Shown: piece by piece, positions 1 to 8,693 of the stretch
How the letters are laid out: every line of letters starts with the position of its first letter
Numbering within the stretch: position 1 is the first letter of the stretch
NCBI RefSeq assembly: GCF_026898155.1
Contig: NZ_CP114029.1
Coordinates: 441,501 to 505,500, forward strand
DNA length: 64,000 bases
Direction of reading: 5' to 3'
Source: Jiella pelagia
GTDB taxonomy: Bacteria > Pseudomonadota > Alphaproteobacteria > Rhizobiales > Rhizobiaceae
The notes under the pieces: model-generated
Databases searched by the model: none
What the model saw: the letters and a program-made list of their open reading frames with translations, nothing else
What the model was told of the DNA's origin: nothing
Made by a program: the position numbers and the translations under genes

Positions 1-178
1 CTGATCCCGTCGGCCCTGGTCTGCGACCGGCGCCGAGGGGTTTACGCTCAATCGCCGCGGCTTATCGAGGCCGGCGCCATCGCGCCGCCGCCGCCGCCGG
101 CCTTGGCGCTCGGCGCACTTATGTTTCGAGGCACGGCAAGCCTTGGCGCACGCCCGTCGTCATGAGGCGGCGCGGCGA
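1..178. other. No supported gene at window edge
   Basis: This stretch lies downstream of the helicase gene, which reads leftward. Open frames here are GC-rich and look like shadows; none shows a recognisable domain or a convincing ribosome binding site. I see nothing I can name. Confidence 0.4.
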
Positions 179-2084
179 CTACTCGCCGCGGTGCTCGGGC
201 TTGGGGCGCTTCGGCTTGCGCGGCCTGTCCCCTGGCGCAGCCGGAGCCCGCCCGCCTTCGGGCGCCCCGCCTTCCGGGTTGCCGCCCTTGCGATGAAACG
301 GCTTCTTGCCGCGCGGCGCGTCGAAGGCCGGCTTGCCGCCCCTGCCCCGCGGGCCGCCTCCCGGACCGCCGGGCCCGCCAGGCCCGCGCCCACCGCCAGG
401 CCCGCCGCGGCCGCGCGGCGCATCGCCGCCCGGACCATCGGCAAAGGAGATGGTGATGTCGTCGCCGTCGCTGACTTCGGCGGCGCTCGCGAACTTCTTG
501 GCGACGCTCTCGGCGATCTCGAACTTGGTCTCGCGATCGTAGATCTTGATCGCGCCGATCTCCGTCCGGGTGATCTTGCCGCGCCGGCAGATCAGCGGCA
601 GGATCCACTTGGGATCGGCGTTGTTGCGCCGGCCGACATCCATGTGGAACCACACCACCGGCCCGCCACGCACCTGCTCCCGGCCGCCGGGCCCCGAGCC
701 GCCATCACGGTCCGACCCGCGGTTCTTGGCGCCGTATTCCCGCTCCTTGGCAACCTTCAGATCCGGCCCGAAGCCGGGATCGAACACGTCCTCCGGCGCT
801 GGCAGCCGGGCGCGGTAAAGCCGCGCCAGTGCCGCCGCGAGGCTCCTCGGCGCTGCGGCTTTCCAGAAGACGCTTTGCGGCGGTGACATCCTCTTCGCTC
901 GCCGGCTCGGTCAGAAGCGGGTCGGCCAGCATCCGCTCCTCGTCGAGGCGGCGGATCGTCTCGGCGGAGGGCGCACCGGACCAGACCGCGCTGATATTCG
1001 CCTCGGCCAGCAGCCGCTCGGCCTTGCGGCGCCGGGAAATCGGCACCAGCAGCGTCGACACGCCCTTGCGCCCCGCCCGGCCGGTGCGGCCCGACCGATG
1101 CTGCAGCGTTTCGGCGTCGCTCGGCAGTTCGGCATGGATGACGAGGTTGAGGCTCGGCAGGTCGAGGCCTCGGGCGGCGACGTCGGTCGCGACGCAGACC
1201 CGCGCCCGGCCGTCCCGAAGCGCCTGCATCGCCTGGTTCCGCTCCGCCTGGCCGAGTTCGCCCGACAGGGTCACCACGGAGAAACCCCGCTCCAGCAGTC
1301 CCGAGGAGAGATGGCGCACCGATTCGCGGGTGTTGCAGAAGACGATGGTGCTCGGTGATTCGGCCTCGCGCAGGACGTTGACGATGGCGTGCTCTACCTC
1401 GTTCGGCGCGATGCGGATCGCCCGGTATTCGATGTCGACATGACCGGTCGTGCCCTTGGCGACCTCAATGCGCTGAGCATTGCGCTGATAGCGCTTGGCC
1501 ATCGCCATGATGGTCTTGGGCAAAGTGGCGGAGAAGAGCAGCGTGCGGCGCTCGGCCGGCGTCGCTTCGAGCAGGAATTCCAGATCCTCGCGGAAGCCGA
1601 GATTGAGCATCTCGTCTGCTTCGTCGAGAACCAGCGCCTGCAAGGCGCCGATCTGCAAGGCCCCGCGCTCCAGATGATCGCGCAGCCGGCCGGGCGTGCC
1701 GACGACGATATGGGCGCCGCGATCGAGCTTGCGGCGCTCGGCCCGCGGGTCCATGCCGCCGACGCAGGTGACGATCTCGGCGCCGGCATGGGCATAGAGC
1801 CAGGACAGCTCGGTTGTGACCTGGATGGCCAGCTCGCGCGTCGGCGCGACGATCAGCGCCATCGGCTCGCCGGCCCCGGAGAACCGCTCCTCCTCGCCAA
1901 GCAGGGTCCCGGCGATGGCGAGGCCGTAGGCGATGGTCTTGCCCGATCCGGTCTGGGCCGAGACGAGCAGGTCGCGCATTGCCGTGCCCTCCTCCAGAAC
2001 CGCGTCCTGGACGGGCGTCGGCTCTTCGTAGCCGCGCTCGGAAAGCGCCCGGACGAGCGGGGTGATGGAAGTGCGAAACGGCAT
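179..2084 (-). CDS. DEAD-box RNA helicase with DbpA-type RNA-binding domain (one frameshift)
   Basis: ATP-dependent RNA helicase, cytoplasmic, likely in ribosome assembly or RNA turnover. After correction it is 634 residues. Visible motifs: Q motif GYEEPTPVQ near residue 18, Walker A AQTGSGKT (43-50), PTRELAIQ, TPGRL, DEAD, SAT, ATDVAARGLD and HRSGRTGRAGRKG. The C-terminal part has a DbpA-like RNA-binding domain (NNADPKWILPLICRRGKITR) and then a Gly/Arg-rich tail. The start at 2084 (MPFRTSITPL) fits family N-termini; the in-frame upstream extension is low-quality sequence. The frame breaks at 839-845, where the plus strand reads GAGGCTC. Deleting the central base gives GAGCTC, restores SAEELAAALARLYRARL and makes the length divisible by three. 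DeaD, RhlE and DbpA subfamilies cannot be told apart with certainty. Confidence 0.93.
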
Positions 2085-2606
2085 GAACGGTCCTTGGAAG
2101 GGTGGAGGCGCCGGCGCAATCCGCGCGGCATCAAAAAAACATCCCCACCCGAGGCTCCTATGACACAGAGAGGCGGAAGGTTCAAATGGGGGGTGATTTG
2201 CGGACACGGACGCAAATGCCAACTCGTAACGACGACCAAATGCGCCGAAAAGCAGTGCTAAATTTCATGGATGCAGCGCAGGCCAAGCCCTGCATGAGAC
2301 AGTCGTGAACCTGTCACAAAATTGAAGCAGCCTGCTCTTTTTTTTCATCGATCCGACAGCATATGTCTTTACCAAGCGGCATCAAAGGGGTATGGAACAC
2401 ACCTACACGTAGAATCGTTGAACGACTCTCATCCACAGAGAAAGTCGAGCGGACGGAAGCCCCCCCATTCGAAAACGCGATCCTTAACCATCCGAGGATG
2501 ATTCATTCTTGTTTTGGATGGAGTATCGCTATGATGGAGAACCTAGATGCCGAATTCAAACTTTTTGCGCTTCGACCCCTACGAGCGCGATGAAAAGGAA
2601 GCGGTC
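2085..2606. other. Intergenic region upstream of helicase
   Basis: No gene supported. From about 2250 the base composition drops toward AT-rich, which marks the left edge of the small acquired island. A T-run sits near 2337-2345. A GAGGCTC at 2151-2157 may be another altered GAGCTC but cannot be tested because it is non-coding. The helicase promoter and a long 5' leader may lie here. Confidence 0.4.
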
Positions 2607-2849
2607 ATGCCTACGGATGCGATTCGTATTAATATTCGCGCGGGCTGGGACCAGCATGCGAGGGTATGGACAGCGACATCGGTCGATTTACCCGGCTTGG
2701 TTCTCGAGGTCGAAGATCAAAGGGATTTGGTTGCTGAGTTGAGGGATGTGCTGCCTGATTTTCTTGAATGCTCCGGGAAGATGGCAGAAAATTACGACCT
2801 TTCCAATTTCAAGGTAGATTTCGTCGGCGGCCCACCTACAGCGCCGTGA
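2607..2849 (+). CDS. HicB-like antitoxin (DUF1902)
   Basis: Short protein of 80 residues with the HicB/DUF1902 fold pattern: INIRAGWDQHARVWTATSVD, then LPGLVLEVEDQRDLVAELRD. In this family the protein is the antitoxin partner of a HicA-like mRNA interferase. I chose the ATG at 2607, which has an AAGGAAG ribosome binding site 8 bases upstream; an in-frame ATG at 2547 would add 20 residues and also has a GGAG upstream. The HicA-like gene follows 76 bases later. The region is clearly lower in GC than the flanks, so the pair was probably acquired horizontally. There is no obvious DNA-binding domain, as is common for DUF1902 members. Confidence 0.7.
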   Translation: MPTDAIRINIRAGWDQHARVWTATSVDLPGLVLEVEDQRDLVAELRDVLPDFLECSGKMAENYDLSNFKVDFVGGPPTAP

Positions 2850-2925
2850 CAAGCGCGCATAATGGCATACCCAGCGCACGCAAATATATTTTATATGATA
2901 CTCCAAGGCAGTCGGGAGGTCTAGA

Positions 2926-3126
2926 ATGGGGGATTACGACTTATACGAAAAAGTAATTAGGATACTTCGGGAACATGATTTCGAGTTGGTGAGGCATACC
3001 GGCAGCAATAATGAGTTGTGGCGTCATCCAGTAAGCAGAAAGACGGTGACAGTCCCGATTAGGATGAAGTCCCGCGAATCGGCAAATGCTATTCTTAAAG
3101 GTGCAGGGGTCGGAAAGACATTTTGA
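2926..3126 (+). CDS. HicA-like toxin with atypical active-site region
   Basis: Protein of 66 residues with the YcfA/HicA double-stranded-RNA-binding-like pattern: DYDLYEKVIRILREHDFELV, then GSNNELWRHP, then TVTVPI and the closing ILKGAGV. Family members act as ribosome-independent mRNA interferases using a His in a GSH segment. Here the corresponding segment reads GSNNELW, so the catalytic His appears replaced by Asn (inference from alignment by eye). It follows the HicB-like gene in the same orientation, which is the antitoxin-first order. An AGGTCTAG just upstream of the ATG is a weak ribosome binding site. Confidence 0.7.
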   Translation: MGDYDLYEKVIRILREHDFELVRHTGSNNELWRHPVSRKTVTVPIRMKSRESANAILKGAGVGKTF

Positions 3127-3217
3127 TCGATTCGGCGATATTTTGAATTGGATTACAATCCTTAGAATGGATTCTAGATGAGAAGTGATTCCAATTAAAT
3201 TCGGATAGGATCGGGCC

Positions 3218-3925
3218 GTGAGAAGAGACTGGCTGATTTTTCTTCTCTGGTGCATTGTTGTTTTCGAGTTCTTTGTACTTTTAATTGTCATTCTCAATAC
3301 ATTTGATCATTTGTCGATATCTTTGTTTTACGGTGAATTAAAGAACTTACAAACCTTGTTAGGAGCCATCATCGGTTTCAGTGGACTTGCGTGGGTCACG
3401 TATAGAAACTCCGACCTCGCCCAGCGGCGCGATGTACGCATAGCAGAAGAAAGATTACAACAGAGAACAATAGAAAGCGACACCCGCAGGGCGTCACTCT
3501 CTATTGCTCTTGCTTGGGAAGCAGCGAATATAGTTGGCGACATCGTGTCAATACGTCGGCATTTAATTGAGATTATTGAACGGAAACTTGATACAGTCGA
3601 CAACAGGGTTGCAGAAAACGTTCAAATTATCATCAATGATATTCAACAAATACCGAATCCAACCCTGTATCAAAATGCAATTTCTGAGACCATCATACTT
3701 TCATCGAACTCAATAGCTCGTTTATCGAAATTCTATTATGACTTGCACGTCCTTAAGCGCGACGGAAAGTCTGCATTTAATGCATCAACCATTTTAGATG
3801 GGGTTGAAAGACTTGAATATACAGCCACTCTTGGCAACAGCGCACTAAGAGTTCTGAGACTATCCGGAAATAATACACAGCAGTTTCCAAAAGAATTCAC
3901 TCTTTACAAACCCTCGACGGGTTAG
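3218..3925 (+). CDS. Hypothetical two-TM membrane protein in AT-rich island
   Basis: Unrecognised protein of 235 residues starting at GTG 3218. There are two hydrophobic segments: residues 5-27 (IFLLWCIVVFEFFVLLIVIL) and about 45-60 (LLGAIIGFSGLAWVTY). A charged, probably coiled, region follows (RNSDLAQRRDVRIAEERLQQ), then a helical cytoplasmic domain of about 150 residues. The topology resembles small phage- or defence-associated membrane effectors, but I recognise no family. GC content and codon use differ sharply from the flanking genes. It sits 91 bases after the HicA-like gene and ends 30 bases before the convergent WD40 gene. Confidence 0.65.
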   Translation: MRRDWLIFLLWCIVVFEFFVLLIVILNTFDHLSISLFYGELKNLQTLLGAIIGFSGLAWVTYRNSDLAQRRDVRIAEERLQQRTIESDTRRASLSIALAWEAANIVGDIVSIRRHLIEIIERKLDTVDNRVAENVQIIINDIQQIPNPTLYQNAISETIILSSNSIARLSKFYYDLHVLKRDGKSAFNASTILDGVERLEYTATLGNSALRVLRLSGNNTQQFPKEFTLYKPSTG

Positions 3926-3955
3926 CTCAAAGGTCGGGCGCTGTAGAAGTCTCCC

Positions 3956-4933
3956 TCACCCCGCGATATCCACCACCCCCGCCTCGCCGTTCTCCGCGCC
4001 GAACGCCAGCAGCCCGCCCTTGCCGTCCCACGCCATCGTCCGAAGGGGCGATGTCCCTCCCCGCCGCAGCAGCGCCTCCTTCGAGTCGGCGAAGCGCACC
4101 GCGAGGATCATGCCGTCCGAATAGCCGATCGCCAGCATGTCCTCGGCCGGGTGGCAGGCGACGCTGGTGACCAGCGAGTCGCCCCGCGTGCCGAGTTCCA
4201 GCGGCGCCTTGCCCATCGGGCCGTCCTTGCCGGAAAACGGCCAGAGGATCGCCGCCGGGGCGCCGGAGGTGGCGAGGAAGCGGCCCTTGGCCGACCAGCT
4301 CCAGTCCTTCACCTTGGACGGATAACCGGTCATGCGCATGTGCTTGCCGTCCTCGACGCGCCAGCCATGCAGGGCGTTTTCCTGCATGATGGTGACGAGG
4401 AAGCGGCCGTCCGGCGAGAAGCTCGCATCCAGATGGGCGCCCTTCCAGTCGAGCGAAACGGGAGCGGCGTCGGTCGCCGGGAAAAACAGCGAGGCGCCGT
4501 CGTAGCGGGCTGTCGCGAGCCGCGTGCCCTTCGGCGCAAAGGCGAGGCCCTCGACGGTGCGCTCGTGCTTCAGCTCCTTGGCCCCGCCCTTGGCCGGCTG
4601 GAACCAGGCGCTGCGACCGGACGCAAAGCCGACCGCGCCGTTTGGCCCGCCGGCAACGGCACCGACCCATTTGCGGCCGATGCTCGCAAGCTCCTGCGCC
4701 GTCTCGCCGTCGGTGGTCGCAACCACCCGTCCGTCCTCGCCGCCGGAGATGAGCCGCTTGCCGAACTCGTCATAAACGGCGGCGAGCAGACCGCCCTCGT
4801 GCAGCGTCAGGGCCTTCTCGCCGCCGGCCGGCAGCCGCAGCGTGCCGTCGGCGAGCGCAAAGGCCGGGCGATCCTTGAGAAAGCAGGCGGTCTCGACGAA
4901 GTCGCCGAACTCATAGGAAGCGATCGACGGCAT
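3956..4933 (-). CDS. WD40 repeat protein paired with CobW
   Basis: Cytoplasmic beta-propeller protein of 325 residues with no signal peptide. WD40-like blades can be seen, for example YDEFGKRLISGGEDGRVVAT, LAFAPKGTRLATARYDGASL, FSPDGRFLVT and ACHPAEDMLAIGYSDGMIL. Its ATG overlaps the stop of the CobW gene by one base, so the two are translationally coupled. It may be a scaffold or partner for the GTPase; no catalytic residues are evident. The pairing, rather than the fold, is the useful clue to function, which probably relates to metal homeostasis. Confidence 0.8.
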   Translation of the reverse strand: MPSIASYEFGDFVETACFLKDRPAFALADGTLRLPAGGEKALTLHEGGLLAAVYDEFGKRLISGGEDGRVVATTDGETAQELASIGRKWVGAVAGGPNGAVGFASGRSAWFQPAKGGAKELKHERTVEGLAFAPKGTRLATARYDGASLFFPATDAAPVSLDWKGAHLDASFSPDGRFLVTIMQENALHGWRVEDGKHMRMTGYPSKVKDWSWSAKGRFLATSGAPAAILWPFSGKDGPMGKAPLELGTRGDSLVTSVACHPAEDMLAIGYSDGMILAVRFADSKEALLRRGGTSPLRTMAWDGKGGLLAFGAENGEAGVVDIAG

Positions 4934-6048
4934 CAGGCCGGCGCCTTCACTTTCGCCGCGCAGGCGGCGAAACCGGCTTCCAGCTCTTCGGCGTCGAGCT
5001 TTCTGCCGATGAAGACGAGGCGGCTGAGCTTTGCCTCGTCGTCCCGCCAGGGCCGCTGGTGGTCGCCCTCGATGATCATGTGGACGCCCTGCACGACATA
5101 ACGATCCGGATCATCGGCAAAGGCGATGATGCCCTTGAGGCGCAGGATGTTCGGCCCCTGCTCCTGGGTGAGCGCCTGGATCCACGGGAAGAACTTCTTC
5201 GGATCGAGCGGGCCGCCGCGCAGCGAGATCGAGGTGACCGTCACGTCGTGGATCGGCGAGACGGCGTGATGATCGTGGGAATGGCCGTGATCATGGTGGT
5301 GATGATCGTGCCCGTGATGATCATGGTCGTGATGATGGTGATCGTGGTCGCAGTCCGGCCCGCAGACATGCCCGTCATGGGCGTGGGCCGCCTCTTCCAG
5401 AAAGGCCGGATCGTCGTCGAGAACGCGCTTCAGGTCGAAGGCGCTCTGGCCGAGCACCTTGGAAAGATCGATGCCGGCCCGCTCGGTGCGGTGGATGACG
5501 GCGTGGGGGTTGATCGCCCTGACCGTCGCCTCGACCTTCGCCAGCTCTTCCGGCGTCACGAGATCAGTCTTGTTGAGGAGGACGACGTCGGCGAAGGCGA
5601 TCTGGTCCTCGGCCTCGCGCGAATCCTTGAGCCGCAGCGGCAGGTGCTTCGCATCGACCAGAGCGACAACGGCGTCGAGCTGGGTCTTCGCCCGGACGTC
5701 CTCGTCCATGAAGAAGGTCTGGGCGACGGGGACGGGATCGGCAAGGCCGGTGGTCTCGACAAGGATAGCGTCGAAGCGGCCCTTGCGGCGGGTCAGCCCC
5801 TCGACGACACGCACGAGATCGCCTCGCACGGTGCAGCAGACGCAGCCATTGTTCATCTCGTAGATCTCTTCGTCGCTCTCGACGATGAGGTCGTTGTCGA
5901 TGCCGATCTCGCCGAACTCGTTGACGATGACGGCGTATTTCTTGCCGTGATCCTCGGACAGGATGCGGTTGAGCAGCGTCGTCTTGCCGGAGCCGAGATA
6001 GCCGGTGAGAACGGTGACGGGGATCGGGGCGGCAGCGGTCTCGGACAT
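4933..6048 (-). CDS. CobW/COG0523 GTPase metallochaperone, His-rich
   Basis: G3E-family P-loop GTPase of 371 residues, likely a zinc (or other divalent metal) chaperone. Visible: Walker A GYLGSGKT (16-23), NEFGEIGIDNDL, the family metal motif GCVCC (68-72) and the NKTD guanine-specificity motif. A very His/Asp-rich loop occupies about residues 219-261 and is followed by a CobW C-terminal domain ending in FAACAAKVKAPA. The frame is open far upstream, but the ATG at 6048 (MSETAAAPIPVTVLTG) is the natural start. It is coupled to the WD40 gene downstream. A true cobalamin-synthesis CobW is less likely because no cob genes are nearby. Confidence 0.9.
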   Translation of the reverse strand: MSETAAAPIPVTVLTGYLGSGKTTLLNRILSEDHGKKYAVIVNEFGEIGIDNDLIVESDEEIYEMNNGCVCCTVRGDLVRVVEGLTRRKGRFDAILVETTGLADPVPVAQTFFMDEDVRAKTQLDAVVALVDAKHLPLRLKDSREAEDQIAFADVVLLNKTDLVTPEELAKVEATVRAINPHAVIHRTERAGIDLSKVLGQSAFDLKRVLDDDPAFLEEAAHAHDGHVCGPDCDHDHHHHDHDHHGHDHHHHDHGHSHDHHAVSPIHDVTVTSISLRGGPLDPKKFFPWIQALTQEQGPNILRLKGIIAFADDPDRYVVQGVHMIIEGDHQRPWRDDEAKLSRLVFIGRKLDAEELEAGFAACAAKVKAPA

Positions 6049-6276
6049 CGTGTATTCCTCGTTGAAGCCGGAATGTCGTGGCGTCGTTGGGCCGATATAA
6101 TCCCGCAAAACCGAGATTGCACGGGGGGTGTCCGCCCGATGGCTCGCACAGGTGCCATCGCCGGTGGCTGCGGGCGTGGCTAAGCACTTGCCATCGGCGC
6201 CGCCGCGCCTTCCTATGACCGCGGGCGAACCGGGCCTTCTGGCCGATTCTGCTCGATTGTGGACGGGGACGGCGCG

Positions 6277-6675
6277 ATGGACGAGACCGATGAAATGCCG
6301 AAAGGCGAACTCACCGTTCGCATTCCGGCGATGCCGGCCGACGCCAACGCCAATGGCGACATCTTCGGCGGCTGGGTGGTCTCGCAGATGGATCTCGCTG
6401 CCGGCATCCGCGCCGCGGAGCGCTCGCGAGGCCGCGTCGCCACGGTGGCGATCAACGCGCTGGTGTTCAAGAAGCCGGTGAAGATCGGCGACACGCTTTG
6501 CGTCTATACGGCGATCGAGAAGGTCGGCCGGACCTCGATCACGCTCGCCATCGAGGCCTGGACCCAGCGACGCACGTCCCGCGTAGAAGCCAAGGTCACC
6601 GAAGGCACCTTCGTCATGGTGGCGATCGACGACGCCGGCCGCCCGAGCGCCATCCCGGCGGAAACCCTCGACTGA
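6277..6675 (+). CDS. yciA: Acyl-CoA thioesterase, YciA-like hotdog fold
   Basis: Hotdog-fold thioesterase of 132 residues that hydrolyses acyl-CoA. The motif NGDIFGGWVVSQMDLAAGI is the family active-site helix region, with a GD in place of the more usual GN. RVATVAINALVFKKPVKIGD and GTFVMVAIDDAGRP also fit the family. I chose the ATG at 6277; a GTG at 6259 in frame is possible. The MFS gene starts 9 bases after its stop, suggesting co-transcription. The physiological acyl-CoA cannot be told from sequence. Confidence 0.85.
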   Translation: MDETDEMPKGELTVRIPAMPADANANGDIFGGWVVSQMDLAAGIRAAERSRGRVATVAINALVFKKPVKIGDTLCVYTAIEKVGRTSITLAIEAWTQRRTSRVEAKVTEGTFVMVAIDDAGRPSAIPAETLD

Positions 6676-6684
6676 AAGCCGCCT

Positions 6685-7902
6685 GTGCCCACCCTGTCCC
6701 GGCCGGGCTTTCCCGCGGCCAGCATCGCGGCGCTCGCCGTCGGCGAAACCATCGTCTGGGCGGCGTTCTACTACACGTTTCCGGCCCTCCTCACCCGCTG
6801 GGAAAGCGCCGAGGGATGGGGCAAGACCACGCTCACCGCCGCCTTCGCCGGCACCATCATGCTGTCGGCGCTGCTGGCGCCCTTCGCCGGGCGGTTGATC
6901 GACCGAGGCCGTGGGCCGGCGCTGATGGCCGGCGCGGCGTGCACCGGCGCATGTCTGCTCGCGCTCCTGTCCGTGACCACGAGCCTTTCCCTCTTCGTGG
7001 CGATCTGGCTCGCCCTCGGCGTGGTCATGGCGGGCGCGCTCTACGAGCCGTGCTTTGCCGTCGTCACCCGCGCCCTTGGCCCCAGCGCCCGGCGGGCGAT
7101 CACCGGGATCACGCTCGTCGCCGGTTTCGCCGGAACGCTTGCCTTTCCGATGAACCACTGGATCTCCGAGATCGGCGGCTGGCGCCTCGCCGCGCAGGCG
7201 ATGGCGGCGCTGGCCCTCTTTTGCGCCGCGCCGCTCCTGTGGCTATCCACGTCGCGGCTCGAAGCCCATGCCCTCGCCCGAGCATCCGCGATCGAGCGGC
7301 CGCGCCCCGCCGCCGAGGCGCTGGATGAGGCGGCCGGGCGGCGGCGGCCGTTCTTCCTTTTGACGCTGGGCTTTGCCATCATCGGCGCGTCCCACAGCCT
7401 CGTCCTCAACCATCTCCTGCCGATCCTCGAAAGCCATCGGATGAGCGACGACCTCGCCGTTCTGGTCGCGGCTGGGGTCGGCCCGATGCAGGTGGTCGGG
7501 CGCCTCGCCATTCTCGGCTTCGAGCGCCATTTGTCGAACCGGGTCGTGGCGCTGGCGAGCTGCGTCGCCGTCGGCCTTGCGGCCTGCTGCCTGTTCGGCT
7601 CGCAGTTCCTGCCGCTTCTGGCGGTCCTCTTCGTCGTCCTGCAGGGAAGCGGCTACGGAACAGTCAGTGTCATGCGTCCGGTGATGCTGCGCGAGACGCT
7701 TGGCGAGGCGAATTTCGGCGCGACCAGCGGCCAGATGGCGCGCTATTCGACCTCAGCCGCCGCCCTCGCCCCCTTTGCCGGTTCGCTCCTGTGGCTGATC
7801 GGCGGCTACGAACTGACCCTGCTGGTCGTGGCGGTGGCCTGCGTCGTCGCCTTCACGGCCTTCGCCTCGCTTGCTGCCCACCAAAACCACCCATCGACAT
7901 GA
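6685..7902 (+). CDS. MFS transporter
   Basis: Major facilitator superfamily permease of 405 residues with about twelve hydrophobic segments, starting with a GTG at 6685. The loop FAGRLIDRGRGPALM between segments 2 and 3 is a motif-A-like DRxGR variant. The N-terminal half (ETIVWAAFYYTFPALLTRWE) resembles the monocarboxylate/oxalate-formate antiporter-type MFS proteins of alphaproteobacteria. The substrate cannot be predicted. It is nearly contiguous with the thioesterase gene and is followed by the YrhK gene 7 bases later. Confidence 0.85.
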   Translation: MPTLSRPGFPAASIAALAVGETIVWAAFYYTFPALLTRWESAEGWGKTTLTAAFAGTIMLSALLAPFAGRLIDRGRGPALMAGAACTGACLLALLSVTTSLSLFVAIWLALGVVMAGALYEPCFAVVTRALGPSARRAITGITLVAGFAGTLAFPMNHWISEIGGWRLAAQAMAALALFCAAPLLWLSTSRLEAHALARASAIERPRPAAEALDEAAGRRRPFFLLTLGFAIIGASHSLVLNHLLPILESHRMSDDLAVLVAAGVGPMQVVGRLAILGFERHLSNRVVALASCVAVGLAACCLFGSQFLPLLAVLFVVLQGSGYGTVSVMRPVMLRETLGEANFGATSGQMARYSTSAAALAPFAGSLLWLIGGYELTLLVVAVACVVAFTAFASLAAHQNHPST

Positions 7903-7909
7903 GGAGAGC

Positions 7910-8215
7910 ATGGTCCATTTCGGCAAGAAGGCTCGGCATCAGCCGCGACCTCGAACCGTTCAACATGTAGAAGTGCTTCAAACCATGCTGCAGAGACTCG
8001 TCCGCGACTATTCCTGGATCCACCTAGGCGTCGGGCTCTTCGGCAATTTCTGCTTCGTCGTCGGCTCGGTGCTGTTCTTCAAGACGTTCGATAGCTTCTA
8101 CACCCTCGGCGTCTGGCTGTTCCTTGTGGGCTCGACAGGGATGTTCCTCGGCTCGCTCGGCGAACTCGCCAAGTCGCTCTACGAACGGCGAGAGAAGGGC
8201 GCTGTAGCGAGGTGA
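7910..8215 (+). CDS. YrhK-domain membrane protein
   Basis: Membrane protein of 101 residues with a YrhK-like domain: DYSWIHLGVGLFGNFCFVVG, FLVGSTGMFLGSLGELAKSL and a charged tail. Two transmembrane helices are apparent. The ATG at 7910 has a strong GAGGAGAG ribosome binding site directly upstream, which decides the start. It follows the MFS gene in the same direction. Function unknown. The GAGACTC at 7993-7999 lies in an intact frame and is native. Confidence 0.75.
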   Translation: MVHFGKKARHQPRPRTVQHVEVLQTMLQRLVRDYSWIHLGVGLFGNFCFVVGSVLFFKTFDSFYTLGVWLFLVGSTGMFLGSLGELAKSLYERREKGAVAR

Positions 8216-8249
8216 CGGGAGCGCCACCTCGCTTTCACATCGGCAGCTG

Positions 8250-8693
8250 TCAGCTTTTGCGGGGGGTCGGCCGCCAGTCCTTGGGCGCCATTTCGAAACC
8301 GGCAAAATCAAAGGCCGGCGCCACTGTACAGCCGACGAGGGTATATTCTCCAAGCGAGGTGGCGGTCTGCCAGCAGCCGGCCGGCACGACGAATTGCGGC
8401 CGCTCGCCCGCCTCGATGTTCGGGCCCAACCGATGGGCGGAGGCATCGTGGCCGTTTTCGGAAATGGTGATCACCAGCGGCGCCCCGGCATACCAGTGCC
8501 AGACCTCGGCGGCATCGTTCACCCGGTGCCATTCGGACGTCTCGCCGGCTTCGAGCAGATAGTAGATCGCGGTGGAGCGCGATCGTCCGCCTTCGTCCGT
8601 GCGCTCGTCGCGGAAGGTCTCGCGGTACCAGCCGCCCTCGGGATGCGGCTTCATGTCGAGGCTTCTGACGATCTTGAGCGCGGCTGAACTCAT
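8250..8693 (-). CDS. Cupin protein, DUF985 family
   Basis: Single-domain cupin of 147 residues. The DUF985 pattern is plain: LDMKPHPEGGWYRETFRDER, then STAIYYLLEAGETSEWHRV, EVWHWYAGAPLVITI, VVPAGCWQTA and YTLVGCTVAPAFDFAGFEM. Members are small metal-binding-like barrel proteins with no firmly known reaction. The start codon overlaps the stop of the glyoxalase II gene by one base, so it is the second gene of that operon. Confidence 0.87.
   Translation of the reverse strand: MSSAALKIVRSLDMKPHPEGGWYRETFRDERTDEGGRSRSTAIYYLLEAGETSEWHRVNDAAEVWHWYAGAPLVITISENGHDASAHRLGPNIEAGERPQFVVPAGCWQTATSLGEYTLVGCTVAPAFDFAGFEMAPKDWRPTPRKS

Noticed and set aside
6049-6120. Zur box upstream of CobW
   Set aside because: Only a half-match GATATAAT near 6095 is visible. 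I could not find a palindrome of the alphaproteobacterial Zur type.
6049-7158. N-terminal extension of the CobW protein
   Set aside because: The frame stays open but reads GC-rich Arg/Gly sequence antisense to the thioesterase and MFS genes. The family N-terminus begins at 6048.
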